Positions 35,170 to 48,850 of a DNA stretch of 64,000 nucleotides are shown here, one piece after another; position 1 is the first letter of the stretch, and every line of letters starts with the position of its first letter. The DNA is from Temnothorax longispinosus. Taxonomy: Eukaryota > Arthropoda > Insecta > Hymenoptera > Formicidae. The translations under genes and the position numbers were made by a program. The stretch is from positions 23,011,020-23,075,019 of the forward strand of contig NC_092362.1 of assembly GCF_030848805.1 (NCBI RefSeq), given 5' to 3'. Under the pieces are notes generated by a model, which was not told the DNA's origin, searched no databases, and saw only the letters and a program-made list of their open reading frames with translations.

Positions 35170-37417
35170 CTCTGAAATATTAAGTATTGTAAGATGATTA
35201 TGAAGGAGATGGTACTGGGCACGGGCAATTATTTTTAATGTAAGTTCTCGATATAATTTTTAGAGAAATATATAGAATTCCTCGTCGTTTAAGTGTCAAA
35301 GACAAATAAAGTAAGGATTAAGAGGCGACTCAAAGAATTTTATTCAACGATTTCTCTTTCGTTATGTCGATAAGAAAGTAATAAATAATTTTCGCGTTTG
35401 TGATAATTCCATCTCCCCGTCGCATAACCGAACTCGCATACCTGCTGCATTATTCTCGGCGCGAACGTTTCGTCAAATTAGCGGTATATTCGGCAGATCG
35501 AGCTATCTTGGAAGCATCACGTAGTTAATGAGATTTATTGGTAGCTTTAGTAAGAAGCAAGAGAGAAAAGAATGGGCCTTATCGTTTCGCCGTGGGTGAA
35601 ATACTTATTCGATGGAACAGCCTTATCGCGAAGGTTATCATGAACGACCCTGTGAGACTTAAACAAAGTTGGCCGAGGTAGGAGGCAATGAAGGGTTCGC
35701 GGGGATTGCAATAGCTGAACGCGGTACTCCTTTATTGAATCATGGATATAACGATGAGACCAGACATTAAATCCCAGAACATGGATATCCGGTTACTCGT
35801 TAGTCGTTTCGCTAAGATTTATGCGATTAACTGAATTTCTTGAAAATAATCCAAGTTTGATGATGCTAATGAAAGTATCTGCTAACAATTAATTTTCATA
35901 ATTTTATTACAAAGATATTACTAATTTAAAATATAACTGTATATGTGGTGTTAACTCGTTATAATTAATTAACTCGGTTTTACAAACATTATTTTATATC
36001 AAACAAAATGTTCAGAGAGAGAATTTGTTTAGCGAGATCACAACTGTATATAGTTCCTATATTTCTTTTTGTTAATTGTTCTGAGAATATTTTGTGAATA
36101 TTTCGAATTACACAGTTGAATAACAACTGCATAGACTGCATAGACAGCAGAAGACGGATTTAGAAACAGAATATCCAAGAACTTTGTATTCCTCGAAGAT
36201 ATAAGACTTAATTCTTATTATTCATAAAAATGTTTTAAGAATATTTGTAATTACAGCTTAGAATTGGAGATCCATGGCAAAAGACTTTTAATATATTTAA
36301 TGAAAAGATAGGCATAAACGAAATCATTTCATGTGTATGCTTGCTGTAGAATTTTGCTGTAGAATTTGACTTTTATACGCGATGTAATCAAGATTTCCAA
36401 CTGACTTGCGGAGTGAGTGGAATAATATTTTTTTCGGATGGAAAATTATGCGCTTGATAAAAGTGTGGAGTGCAATTTTTAAAATTTTATGTTTGCTTTC
36501 CTCCTCTCGTTTGCATATCTTTTTTACCATTTATACATTTATCTGCTTGTAAAGAGAAACGTCAAATAATCAAATAATATTTGGATAAATTTTTGTAGCG
36601 TTTATAAAAGACTTTTTAAATCAAAATCAAAATATTATATTTTTTTAATATTACGATACATGTTATATTCAAAGCTCATGAAATTGGAGAGAAAATATTT
36701 TCTTGTTAGTCTATTAAACGTCGATGTAAATTTATATAATATGCAACGTAATCCGAAAAAAATTATAATTTTCTACAATTTGAAATTTGAAAGTACCTAA
36801 ATTATAAAATTCTTAGTATTATGAAATAGACTTGTAAATAATTATGGACAAAAATGAGAAGAGCAGAGTTAGCGAAACATTGCATTTGCATTTATATTGA
36901 ATATCGGAGATAGTAATTCCGAACCTCCATACATTAAGAACTGCGAAATTCCGAGCATCGCATTAATACGTCGTTAAAAGTTTCGGGGAGGAGTTCGGGG
37001 GAAGGTTCAGCCATTTGTAAAAGGACGAAGAAAGAAAACTAATAAGTTACAAAGTTTCCACGTTGAGCATTACGAGTTTCTATTTTATCTATCCGTTTCT
37101 TATAAGAAATAGAATGTTGCGTTGTGCACTTTCTGATGCCTGTCGCCCTGAATGCAAAAACGATTCGTTGAAACGGTATCTCGAAAATTAGCATGTGTTT
37201 GCAATTAAAATAAAAAGAAAAAAACATTCTCCAGCATTGTCGCGGCGAAACTCCACGCATTGTCAACATCACGCAAGAAAAGGGAGGATCGACAAACGGG
37301 GGAGGGATCGTACTTCCGACACGCACGTTTTGATTGACATTCACTCACTCCGGCCGATATGTTAATTCCGCGTGTAGCGTTTGTAAAAAATATTGAACGG
37401 AATTCAAGTAATGTACC

Positions 37418-37430
37418 GGGGGGGGGGGGG
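37418..37430 (+). repeat. Poly-G run
   Basis: Thirteen G residues, followed within a few bases by a C run (GCTCCCCCG). Confidence 0.9.
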
Positions 37431-37543
37431 TGCTCCCCCGGACAGCTGGCAGTGCCGACAGCGCGTTTTATACTCTCCACAATAAATACACTCCCCGGGG
37501 CTAAGCGGCGAGATTAAAAACTACTCACACCGTCGGTTCCACT

Positions 37544-37572
37544 TTAAAGGTGATTCGGGAAATCACCTTTAA
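37544..37572. other. Perfect 12-bp stem hairpin
   Basis: TTAAAGGTGATT and AATCACCTTTAA flank a five-base loop (CGGGA). Strong and compact; role unknown. Confidence 0.5.
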
Positions 37573-38906
37573 GCGGAGGAAATGAAAAACGTAACGTCTT
37601 TCCCTCCACTCACGGGGTAGCATCCCTCGACTTTTCTCCACCGGCGCGTTAACCCTCTCCCCGTCTCTCCTAAGGGAAACTCCGCCGCGCTATTCACTTC
37701 CTCCCCGGGCTCCCCCCCCGTCTCTCTCTCTCTCCCTCGGCACCTCTTCACAATCAGGTAGCACGGTAGACGCTCCGAAATGAGGACAATAAAGTCATTC
37801 TCATTTACTTCCCGCCACGGCGCGTTCCTCACCGTTCTCCGCTAGCCCCGCCGTTCGACCAATTCCGTCGTGGAAAAACGATACGGCGGGGGCAAGCGGC
37901 GGATGATGCAAAAAGCGAGAAAAGTGGCGGCGAAGATGGCAGGTGGGGAATGGGGCAAGTGTTCGCACTTGGCTTCTTACAGAGTGAAACATAAAGGCGA
38001 CGGTGTATAGGTGCGCCCGTGAAGAAGGATGGTGGCTCATAAAAATGTAATTAACTTCATATAAGATGAAAGAGGAGCGCGCGGACGCGGGGGTTTCGGT
38101 CGGGAAGTTTATGCGGTCCTGCAACCGGCGGCGGGTGGATGCCGACGCGGCGGAACAAAGATGGTGGAAGGAATTAAGACGGCTGTGCTCTGACGTTACT
38201 TACTGTCCCTCGAGTTCCGCGGACTGCCCCGCCGTTTTCCACGGGAATTATTATTTCCGCTGGAAAATTCTCTGGAGTGATGAACGAAGTTCCCCGTGCC
38301 GCCATCGCCGTCGTATCGCAATCAAACTTTTCGCGATAGGAGAAGCTGTCTGATCTTCCGCCTTCTTATTTTTTCCCTTCTTTGCTTCTTAACGTCGCGT
38401 GGGAACTTCGGAAATGATTTCGCTCGAGCATACAGCTTGCTCGCCGCAATAAAAAGATACGAATTATACGTATCTGATTAGATTTCTTCTCCCAAATTTT
38501 ACCTTTATTTTCCACAGGGATATTAATTTTATTGTTACGCATAACATTATTTTACATTTATCTAAATTTACAAGTTAAAATAGCAAAAATTTTGTATCTA
38601 TTTTATTTTGTCTTGAGTTTTGTCGTCGTTTAGTTAAACAATGCATTTATTAAGCATTTGATATAATTATATGTTATTTAATATTCTCTAAAAAAACGAT
38701 TTAAAATGAATATCGAAAACAATATTAATACGTTTGATAGTTGTTAATAACTTAAAAATATATCAGCAATGCTTATAGCTTTCACAGTCCTACCTACAAT
38801 TACAGTCACGAGATATTTGTTATCCGTCAAGTTCTGCCAATTCCGAACGAACGCTTCTTCGTGGTGTAATGTAACGTGTGTACGCAGGCGCGTATTGATA
38901 ATTTCA

Positions 38907-39197
38907 GTCGTTTCCCAACGCTCGAACGTCAACGCCTGACATCGCCCGCGTTGCTAAAGTCCCTTCAGGGGGTGGCAAGTCGATCAAACGGCGCCCCAGG
39001 CCGATGTTCTCATGCCGGCACGATCGCCATCCACCACCGTGACGAGATTCGATCTTCGTCACGTAGTCGGACCGGGCAATGCGATAACGTCGTGACGGAT
39101 GAACTCCGTCGTATCTAACGGCGGCTTCTGGAGGACGTACTAGCCGACCAACCGTGAGCCACTTGACCTGCCTCGTAAAGTTACCCCTTTGAATCCC
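38907..39197 (-). other. Open GC-rich frame, 97 codons, no start
   Basis: The minus strand is open between a TGA at 39198-39200 and a TGA at 38904-38906 in a distinct GC-rich island inside AT-rich DNA. It reads, in part, HGGGWRSCRHENIGLGRRLI. There is no recognised family and no clear splice signals. It could be a transposon fragment or chance in GC-rich DNA. Confidence 0.15.
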
Positions 39198-40285
39198 TCA
39201 TTCCGTTAGGTCGGGCATATTTCCCGTCCTCTTGCGTTTATTTGCCGATTGCACTAACAGTAGTTCTTATTGCATTTCTCGTTCGGTATGTTCAGAAATA
39301 CTCAGTAGAAAAGAAATCTATATATTTTTCTATTTTCCCTTGTTTACTACAAAAATTTCAGAAGCCACCTGTCATCTTACAAAGAAATTTTGTTAACGCA
39401 GTGGCAGTGTGCATTATTTATTTTTTAATAGTAATAACAGTTATTTTATTTGAATTGAAGATCGACGAAATTAATGAATACAATAGTTTAGCGTTTATTA
39501 ATTTTAATTATAATCCATGTGTCTGTGTGACTATTTCTTCTCTTTTCAAATTTTCTCAGAGAACAGTTCATTAAATAGCGTAAAATAATTTGGCGTGTAA
39601 CTAACCGTATGCACTTCCGTGCCGTACGAAGCAGCGTATAACGAAGCGGAATCTTGCCGGATGCTGAATCTACTGGATGTAGAGACACACAACGGGCGAG
39701 ACAATTCAGTAACCTCCGAGTCGGGTGAAAAAAAACTTCTGATTAAGTTGCTCATGAGGACAAGAGGGCGTGAAGGAGACCGGGGGTGCCGCGAAGAAAA
39801 GGGAAGGGTTGAACTAGCGCGATCGTGGAGCGTTACTGCTGGGCGGAGGGTGAGTTAGCGAGCACTCAGTTGGCGCGAGGAAGGGTAACGAGGGGCGCGA
39901 CGGGGAGTTTCTCGTTTGTTTCGCGCCGGAACAAAGGAATCTCGGATGACAAATGCCAAGCGTGCACGCGGTCAACCGGATCCGCGAGCAAAGAGTCGTC
40001 GCCGAGTGGGGATAAAAGAGGATGTTGGAAGGCTGGGAGAGAGTCCACCCACTCTCTCTCGTACAAAGAACTACCTGTGAAAAATAATACTATACTCTAC
40101 CTGCTACACCCGCGACCGCGCTGACCGTCCCGATTCCGCGAATTACAGCTTTTTGCGCGCGCCCCAGCGAAGCGGAGCGGCTGCGAGGCTTCGTATAGTG
40201 GCACGTATCTAACGGTTAATGAAGTTGGTTCCGTCACGCCCTGTATTCAGCTGCTCGCCGCGCTTGACTGCCGCTGATAAGTCTC

Positions 40286-40320
40286 GGTTAAAGTTGATTG
40301 CTTTTAGCAGCGGGTCACAC
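40286..40320 (+). repeat. Weak direct repeat, copy A
   Basis: Aligns with 40858-40895 through GTCTC, GTTGATTRCTTT and GGGTCAC in the same order. The match is short and imperfect. Confidence 0.3.
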
Positions 40321-40857
40321 AGCGGGCAGATTTTAGAACAACCGTGTCTGCGGCGCGCTCTGTAATCTGCGCCTGACGGCTCGTGCAAGAAATGATGGCT
40401 CGAACCGCGAGAAGATAGACGAGCTTTTGCCTGGGTGAGCGAATGACTGGTTTACCGCGACTCCCTCTTGTTTCGGAGAAATCAGCCCTTAGGAGTGCCT
40501 GAGATGTGACGTTTAAAATAATATTGATATATGATAACATTAATATTGATATTACAAGAAAGGTGAAAAGAAGTTGATGCATGATTAAATTAATTTTTGT
40601 AAAAGCTCCAAATTTAACAATGTGATATACGTAAAGCGAGGAGGTCCTATATAAAGTTTGTACAATTTATCATTCCTGAGAGAGAGAAAGAGAGAGATAA
40701 GGTTACTCAAGAAGTTCCGCTGATGGAGCGTGTATGCCATTCTTAAACGCCAATGCATAGAAACAGTACGGTGAAGCGTTGAATAGCGCTGACTTGAGTT
40801 ACAGTCGGACATTCGCTATTGACCAGCCAGAACAGTCCGGGTTGCTCCTGATATGTC

Positions 40858-40895
40858 TCCGTCGGGGTTGATTACTTTCGGTATAGGGTCACGCC
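40858..40895 (+). repeat. Weak direct repeat, copy B
   Basis: Partner of 40286-40320, about 570 bp downstream, in the same orientation. Confidence 0.3.
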
Positions 40896-42131
40896 ATACC
40901 ATGAGCTGATTCCGAAAGAGCTCTGTTCGCCGCGCTGTGCCGCGCCCGCGCCGGTCCGTTCTTCGGCGACGCGACAAAGGAAGTGGAGCTGACAAGATTT
41001 GAGTACGGCAAGAGATTCAACTTGGCAAACGATTTAATCGGATTGATGTATCCTCGCGGAATTGGAAAGCCAGACCGTAATTCAAAAAGAAACCTCCCTA
41101 CACCCTTGCATAGCGGTTATTCACTTTTATGCATCTCCTCCGTAATAACTGTCAAAGCGGGGATGAAAATCCAATTGCAAAGTGATGAACGCGCACATAG
41201 ATCATTATACATTTATCGACGGGCATAAGCGAGCTTTACATTTTCAAATAGGGAAGCTTAAGTAAAGGATGTAATGTCTTATTTAATCTTTCTATTTGGC
41301 TCTTATGAAAGTTACACGCTATTCCCCGATATTTTAATTAAAATCGGTACGTCCACCGTAGAGAGTCTGGCGTAATAAATTTCAATTATATATAGACGAC
41401 ACTTATGCGATTGCGTTTACGTAGCGTCCTCTTATAACTTCTCGGGAACTGGAAGAAACGACTTGCATCGATTGCACGCGGTATTTACATTCCCTCTCGC
41501 AGTATTGCTCTCGATACTTATATCACCTTGAAATTGCGGTCTGGTGCCGGGCCCCTGTTTCAAGAGTGCATGCTCGGAACTGCCGCGATTTGGAACACGC
41601 GGCAACGGACGGTAACGACAATATTTTGGTACGATCCAATCTTCCTGAGCACGCTGCAGCGATCAGGTGGATGGAAAATATCATGGTTGTATGGAGCGAG
41701 ACGGTCTACTTCCGCTTTGGCTCCGTTCTATGTACGTGTTCGCGTCGGATGGGATGGTAGATCTCGTAGAAAAAGATAAAGTAAGGAAAGCGGTAGAAAG
41801 ACAAAAGTTATTAGTCATTCGGACAAGTGTGTAGAGTGCAGAAATGTACAGATAGAAATGTTGCGTGATTACGTGAAATGTGCAATATATAAATAATAAA
41901 TTAGTAGTATGTAAATATATATACTTGAAAGAACACTATATGCTAAATACTTAACAAATTATTAAGTTTGATAATAATTTTTACTATAAGTAGAACAAAT
42001 CAAGCTAATAATGCTACACGTTATGAAACGTAATCTATGTGTTAGTTAATTAATTTTCGCAAATATATGTTCTCTTTATCGCAATATATGATATTCTAAT
42101 TTTTTGTTAAATTAATTAATTTTATATATGA

Positions 42132-42182
<51 letters not shown>
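42132..42182 (+). repeat. (TC)n microsatellite
   Basis: About 51 bases of alternating TC with one TTT interruption. Confidence 0.95.
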
Positions 42183-42258
42183 AAAAATGACAAATGCGAA
42201 TTTTATAGGATCTTTTCGACTTATAACATAGTTGAATAGAATATTTATATAAATTAAT

Positions 42259-42511
42259 TTAACCTTTAACACGCAAACCTGGGTCGTTTTCGTCCGGGCG
42301 AAAATCAAATGTAGTTGTAACTTTTGAATACAAATTATGTGAAAAAATTAAATTGTTTATAATTTTATGATTGATATTTCAAAGTGAACCTTTGAAACAC
42401 CTTCATGAATTTTTTCAGTTTTTGCAGCCCTTTAACACTTAAAAAAAAAACGTCAGGACCCAGGTTTGCGGCGTAAAGGTGCCAAAAAAACGTTTGCGGG
42501 TTAAGGGTTAA
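42259..42511. mobile_element. piggyBac-like MITE, 253 bp with TTAA duplication
   Basis: TTAA lies at both borders. Inside, the left end is CCTTTAACACGCAAACC and the right end (minus strand) is CCCTTAACCCGCAAACG. A second inverted block (CGCAAACCTGGGTC) recurs further in on the right. No coding capacity. It is the second TTAA-flanked family with CCYTTAA ends in the window, distinct in sequence from 14810-15169. Confidence 0.8.
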
Positions 42512-42885
42512 TTGTTCGGCCACTTTATTTCACTTTTATTTAAATGTTATAATTTTTAAGCTCAACATTTAAAATTTTTCGTAACAAGTGTGTGAAGGGG
42601 TTATTGTAAAAACATTATTCACAAGTACAAATAATATTTAGGAGAAAAATGTCAACCAGACAATAAAAGAAAGAGGATATTAAAGACGAAGAAGGAATGT
42701 GGGGTGTCCAATTCAAGTACTAACATCTGGTGCAACGGTGGTTTCCCGTTTTACGGTGATTCCAGCCACTTCTGTGCTCGAAAGTCCAGGTTCGCAGTTG
42801 GCACTTGCCCGGTAAATTCTCTGGAAAGAGTTTGGGGGAAAATACGATTCCGTTCACGTTTTACTCACCCTACGGGTTGTCATGA

Positions 42886-42951
<66 letters not shown>

Positions 42952-45448
42952 CAGCGCCGTATGTTTCATCGATACTTCATTATGATCGCCGCCGCGACAT
43001 AATATCCGAAACGTGTTGCTCGGCACGAAGGATGCTTTTCTTTCTGAACTTTCTCTTCTTGCCATAACTGCGTCGCCAAGGGCGTCGGAAAGTCGATAGT
43101 TTATCATCCGTGTAACTCCGGTAAGAAGTAAAAAAATATCCGAGGTTTCTGAGTTTTCATCTCGAAGATATTTCTATTGCAGTACTTAATACATATACGT
43201 ACAAAAAGCTCTTTGATTTAATCCAAAGTTTAATGATAGATAATACTGAAATTCAAAAATATTGAAATTGATTTTTCTTAAGCTAAAATATGCAAAATTA
43301 ACAATTTTACTTAAAATTAATTATTTATTTGTTTTTGTAAAACTTTTTTTTTGCAAGGAATAATTTTTTGTCTCTCGTTAGTTATCAAATGTATCGATGT
43401 TTTCACATTTTATCAAGAAAAGACTTTAAACTGATGAAAAAAAAAATTAGAATTTTTAAAAGATTGATTTTGCGTAAACATTTGGAGTATTGTACGTATA
43501 TTTTGACGTACATAATAATAATAAATTAGCTGCAATTAATAAAGATGTATATAAAGGTTTAATTTTGGTTACTTTACCGAATAAAAGTAAATGAGTGCTT
43601 CTGTAGAGGATGGTTACTTTTTCATCGTAGATCGGGGGCACCCGACTGCCGCCGTCAGTCCAATATCCTATTGGATATTAAAGAATAACATTTGGAGTCA
43701 CTACCTACTTCGATTTGCGTCGACATCACCGATCGCACTGATCGATCGGGAATGGATTGCGGAAGAAAAACGCTTAGATTTCTTAACTGTTCTTTAAAAG
43801 AGAGTTCTCAATAATTATTATGTATTCAGAAATGTAATTATTTTCTGTTAATAGTTATCATGGACAATTTAATGTCGAAATATCTAATATTGTATTTAGT
43901 TGATAGCCGACTTACATTTATCTCAAAGATAAAAATATTCAGTAAAATTCAGTGTAATAAAAATTGATATCTGATATAACAATTAGAAAGTAAAAAGCAG
44001 GTAGTGTAATGTACGTGTTAATCAACCGTTCCTAAACAGAACAAAGTTTTAATCTGGCATGTCCCAAGTCAAGTTGTACGAAATTGCAACATAGCCGTTC
44101 GCAGAAAGTTACATAGTCATACATGAAACTGCATTGTGTTATTACGTGTTTTATGTTGATAGTTACATACCGCACGTTGCATGTGTAGCAAGTGCTGGAT
44201 TATGTAATGAATATAATTGAGACATATACACCAAGTTATTTCACAAGATAAAAGGAACAGTTAAGCAATATTACATGTTTAATTGTTTCTTTGGGGAGCA
44301 CTTAATTTAACATAATTTGTCCTTTTCCACAGAAGTTGGCATTCTTTGCAAATAAATGATTAATTGACTAAAGACTTTCAATATTAAAAATAACAAGAAA
44401 AGTGAGCTTTGTTATGTTAACAATGTAATCTATGTAATGTATTACTTGTTAATTCTTGGCAAATGTTTACTTGCTTTTTTATAATGTCTGCATTATATGT
44501 CTGATATTATATTTCAGTACGATGATTAATATTAATAAACTTTATTAATATCCACTTTCAAAACAATGATATTCTGATATGCAACTGGTTGAAAATAAAA
44601 CATATTACATGTTATTAAATATATTATTGGTTTCTTTTATCTGTGAAATTTTATATAAATTTAGAATGTGTGAATTTTTAAATAAAATGTGTGAATTTGT
44701 GTGTCTTTCAAAACATTTCATAAAATTATTTTCTGTTTCTACAACTCTATAATATTCAATAGACTTATAAAATAGATTTTATAATGATATGTGTAGATAT
44801 ATATTAACGTTAGGGGGAAGAAGTTATAGTTTTCTTTATTTGCATTAGTTTCTACGCTTTGCGAGTTGCATAAAAAATTCATGGCGATTTATTGATAGTC
44901 ATGAACGTTGCGACAATCAGGACTTCCGATTGCAGTGCGGTAATAAACTCAGAGTTGACCAATATTTCCAGGCGTATTGTATCGCGTTGTTCACGCGGAC
45001 AGCACGTCGTTACGGTCCGACGACTGCTTTGATAAATTGCTGAAAACGATTTGATTAACTTCTCGCCCATACGTCACACGTCGATCGATGCCTCGTGATT
45101 ACGCGGTCTACACGTGTCCTTATTTACGCACACGCGTGCAAGCTCATAAATATGATCGGGCGATTTATTGCCCGTATCCGCGCGGGCATAATCAGCTATG
45201 TGAATGCACGCCACGTTTTTATATTTTATCTTCTAAGGGCAATTCTATTTCCATTCTTGGGTAACGATCGAAGTAGCAATTTGGCCACCGTATCAATACA
45301 GTAATAAACAAGATGAACACGCGAGGATACGTGACTCTAATCCAAAAACTCTTTGAACGAGTAAGACTATAATTGTACGTAAATTGTCTGATTCATGATG
45401 ATCAATTGACTTGTACCTCTTATATATTAAAGTAATTACTTGCGGCAT
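42512..45448. other. Mostly AT-rich non-coding stretch
   Basis: It contains a TC microsatellite (listed) and a short mixed-composition patch at 42950-43110. From 43.1 to 45.0 kb it is strongly AT-rich with no structure I can support. Confidence 0.5.
42890..42948 (+). repeat. (TC)n microsatellite
   Basis: About 59 bases of uninterrupted alternating CT. It ends directly at ATCCAG, which would read as a polypyrimidine tract plus acceptor, but the frames after it close quickly. Confidence 0.95.
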
Positions 45449-45978
45449 TTAAGGCTCCTGGGTACTCGTCGCGGCCATGTTGGAATGTGAGTAAGAAGCG
45501 AGAAATGACACGTTGAAAATTCATGCGTAGTATTTCCAAATAAAAAGATATTTGCTTAAAATAACACTACAGATTACTTTATCACACTTCGAAAATACTT
45601 TGAGTTGAGGTTAAGTCTACCCCTTTTCCTTGACAGAATAAACAGCCGTAAAACGAAAGTGATAAGATGCAGGCTTGTGCGCAGGCGCATGACTAGATTT
45701 CATATTACATTCATTTTACGGCTGTTTATTAACTGCGTCAAGGAAAAGGGGTAGACTTAACTTCAACTCGGAGTATTTTCGAAGTGTGCTGAAGTGATCT
45801 GTAGTGTTATTTTAAGCAAATATCTTTTTATTTAGAAATACTATGCATGAATTCTCAACGTATCAATTCTCAACATTTCTTGCTTATTCTCCATTGGAGA
45901 GAGTTCTTATTTCTACCGCGACGATAAAAGTCGCCATCGTCAACGCGGAGTTCTCGGCTTAGGGACCAGGATCCTTAA
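45449..45978. mobile_element. Long foldback element, 530 bp, TTAA flanks
   Basis: The left arm (about 45449-45655) and right arm (about 45700-45978) are inverted copies at roughly 85-90% in the inner part, sharing TTTAAGCAAATATC-type blocks and AAGTCTACCCCTTTTCCTTG. The ends share TTAAGGMTCCTGG. The right arm has extra sequence near its outer end (about 45885-45955). TTAA borders suggest a piggyBac-type target, although the termini start GG. No coding frame. Confidence 0.75.
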
Positions 45979-46921
45979 ATATTCCGATGTTCAGCTGTTT
46001 GAAAATTTCCTTCTTTTTTCCCAAATAACAGACAAACATTCTTTCGGTTGCATGTTGTGTAATGTCCTCGCGCGGAAAAAAAAACTGCGTGCATTAAACA
46101 CGAGAGCGAAAGCAAAGGTTTCGTTATGACAAAGTTTAATCGTATGACTCCAATATTATGTGTACCAAAGTACTACGAAATGTAAAAAGTCTGACTTCTG
46201 TTCCATGATGTACGCCGCGCAGAGCCGCGCGTGAGACTCCCCTTTTACACGCTTTGCGCGCGAATGCATAGTTAGAGAATCATTAATGGTACTTCGTATA
46301 CACGAGAAAAAGCAAAGAGCGTCCATATATATGCATTGCATATACATATATAAGACCGTACGGTATATACCTACGAGAAAATACATACTGCAAATATATA
46401 CGTAAAAATATGATCCACATCCCTGTCACATCTTTTCTCAAAGTTTCCGTACATATTGTAATTAATATATGAAATATTTTCTACTCTCATTAATTTTTAG
46501 CAATATTACCGCGCTCGTACAATTTTTGTAATTACAGTATTCAGAGTTTATATGTTTGTTATACAGAGCGCGTGGGCACATACATACACCGTACCGGCCG
46601 CATAACAAACATGATATTCTTATTTAATGCACGGGAACAAGTTTGCATTAACGGCGCCGCAAAGTATCGGTCCACGATGATACTTCAATGTCGAAAGTAC
46701 AAAAGCGAGCGAATAATTCACCGCGTCTCGGCTCAGCTTCGCACAGCGGCTCTGCATGCGCGAAACACGTCACTGACCGGCATTACGAATTCCGCGTGTT
46801 CCGTCCGCCACCTATATTCCGGATGCGTTCCATTTATGAATACGTAACGAAGTCTCGAGGAAAACCGCGTTGGACGTGGAGGTGGTCTTTCGTTCACGCG
46901 GAAAGGGTGGTTTCGCTCGTA

Positions 46922-46924
46922 TGT

Positions 46925-46955
<31 letters not shown>
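46922..46955 (+). repeat. (TG)n followed by 17 G
   Basis: An alternating TG run of about 18 bases changes directly into an uninterrupted run of 17 G. Long G runs are prone to slippage and assembly error. Confidence 0.9.
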
Positions 46956-46956
<1 letters not shown>

Positions 46957-47208
46957 GGAACGCGGTATTACTAGCTACCTGTCAACCGTTCCCACGCCAT
47001 TCTTCTCTTCGCCCTTGACGCGCACGTTGTGGCTTTGTCATTAGCGCAATTGCGTCGTCCTGGCAAATATTGCGGAAACTCGGTGAATCCACGAGAGTGT
47101 TCCAGTCCACCTGCATTCCTTCGCGGAAAAGCGGCGAGACGTGCTGACGATTTTTACGGATAGTTTATTGTAACTCGCGTCCGTGATGCAAATACAAAAA
47201 TAGGGTAA

Positions 47209-47330
47209 ACTTGGGTAAGATGGTCATACAGGAAAGATGGCTAACCCATGTTCATTCGATGTTTCATGGCGAGCTAGATTGAAAGAACATAGGTTGGCCA
47301 TCTTTCCTGTATGGCCATTTTACCCGAGTT
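47209..47330. mobile_element. Foldback MITE, about 122 bp, TAA flanks
   Basis: Left arm ACTTGGGTAAGATGG and following CATACAGGAAAGATGGC are mirrored on the right by a copy with few changes. Arms are about 50 nt. TAA flanks both ends (47206-47208; 47331-47333). PIF/Harbinger-type derivative by the three-base flank. Confidence 0.8.
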
Positions 47331-48841
47331 TAATCTGTGACGACTCGAATTAATCAAAACATTTTTTTTAGATACGGTATGTTTTTAATTTGACTTCTAG
47401 CTGTTATCTGTAGTTTTCAATAACAACTCTTGGTACGTATCTATATTCAAAGCGAGATATGATAACACATGGTTAACATTATTACTGCGTTATGGAAATA
47501 TTTCGATATTTTAATTACTATCCTGCATCACTGTCAGGTGAATAACATCATAGTTTTGTTAAAGATGTATTTGGACCAATATCAGCTCGGCACTAATTGA
47601 AATTCCTCGACAAAATTGTTGAAAGCTATGACCACATCAGAGACGCAATTTTCCTATGTTCTCAGTTAAAAGGAACTTTATATAGAGATACATACTCTAT
47701 ATTGCGTTAACTGTAATATTGGTTATTAACAATTATTAACAATATGATGCTTATTAACAAATTAATTAATTAAACAAAAACATTTAAATATATAGATATT
47801 TGTATAAATATATAGATGTTTGAAATTTTTGTAACTTATCCAATTTCAATTTTTCTTTGATCTCATTAGCATACAAATTACTTTAGTTTATATGATTTCA
47901 TATATATTATATTTTATTTCTTTTTTTTATTATTCTTTCATTATATTCCTTAAAAAATATCACTGAAATCTATATAATTTATTGTGCCGAATTATGTAAC
48001 ATTTTGCATGAAACATGTTTTCTATATTAATTGCACTTTCTGTCTACTTAAAGTACTTAAAATATTATTGCGACTGGTATGTAATTCGTCTGTCATTTCC
48101 ACTGTCGGCCGCTGTTTTTTCCAGTTTATGAGTTTTAGTGACTGTCCGTATGCAAGTTGCGGCATAATCCAGCAAGCATAATTACCCACGTTCTTCGTCG
48201 TTGTCGAATATTGCGCGAGCATCTCGCGCTAGGTCGCTTTAATCACATATATTTATATGAATTCTCCGCTTTGACGTCCCGTGAGAGAGTGGAGCGTGGT
48301 TTTTTACGCTAGACGGTCGGGGTCGGGGGTGGCGAAAGGGTGGCCGGCGGAGATCGTCGAGGGGGACAACACGCGCGCGGAGATGGGAAAAAGCGGGGGA
48401 AGGAAAAAAAGCGTTTGAATACGAGCAGAAAGTGATATAAAATATATCCGTATTTTTTCAAGGGATTCGCCGCGCCGCCCGCCACGGTCGGGTCGGTCCG
48501 AATCCGTCCGGATTTCGTTTTGATGAGTTTTCCCGTTCCACCTATTTCTCCATTTTAACCCTCCCCGAAAACCCACAGCTCAATCGCAGCCATTGAATAC
48601 CAATGTAAACGCTCACGGTTACCTTGCGGATTTTTTACTTCTGCATTTTGCCTTTCTCGCGGCCGCCGCCGCCCGCCGCCGCGTCCCTTGGGGGACACTT
48701 TCACTGACGCTTTCGAAGCTCTTCTTGAGAATGAGACGGAGAAGGTATGGTGTGGCTTTTTTGAGAGTGCTTCGATCGCGGGAAGAATTGAGATATTTGT
48801 CTCGTACGTTTCCTGTCCCATGGTGGCCCTCTCGAGCAGCG

Positions 48842-48850
48842 TATAAATAG
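48842..48850 (+). promoter_or_regulatory. Canonical TATA-like sequence
   Basis: TATAAATAG lies at the downstream edge of a CpG-rich patch (48.3-48.85 kb). No good initiator and no open frame follow at the expected distance. A single motif match in 64 kb is weak evidence for a promoter. Confidence 0.2.

Larger units (their letters stand above)
35170..42131. other. Non-coding stretch with CpG-rich patches
   Basis: AT-rich DNA at 35.8-36.9 and 38.5-38.8 kb alternates with GC-rich patches at about 37250-38400, 38870-39230, 39750-40450 and 40850-41800. A poly-G run, a hairpin and two weak repeats are listed separately. If the plus-strand transcript is real, this is downstream intron. No coding exon could be supported. 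Confidence 0.45.

Noticed and set aside
39849..39856. GTGAGTTA donor-like site after a 77-codon plus-strand frame
   Set aside because: The frame starts with GTG, not ATG, has no recognised motif and no acceptor partner. Isolated donor matches are expected by chance.
42880..42985. Glu-Arg or Leu-Ser repeat proteins read through the TC microsatellite
   Set aside because: Translation of a dinucleotide repeat; frames close soon after it.
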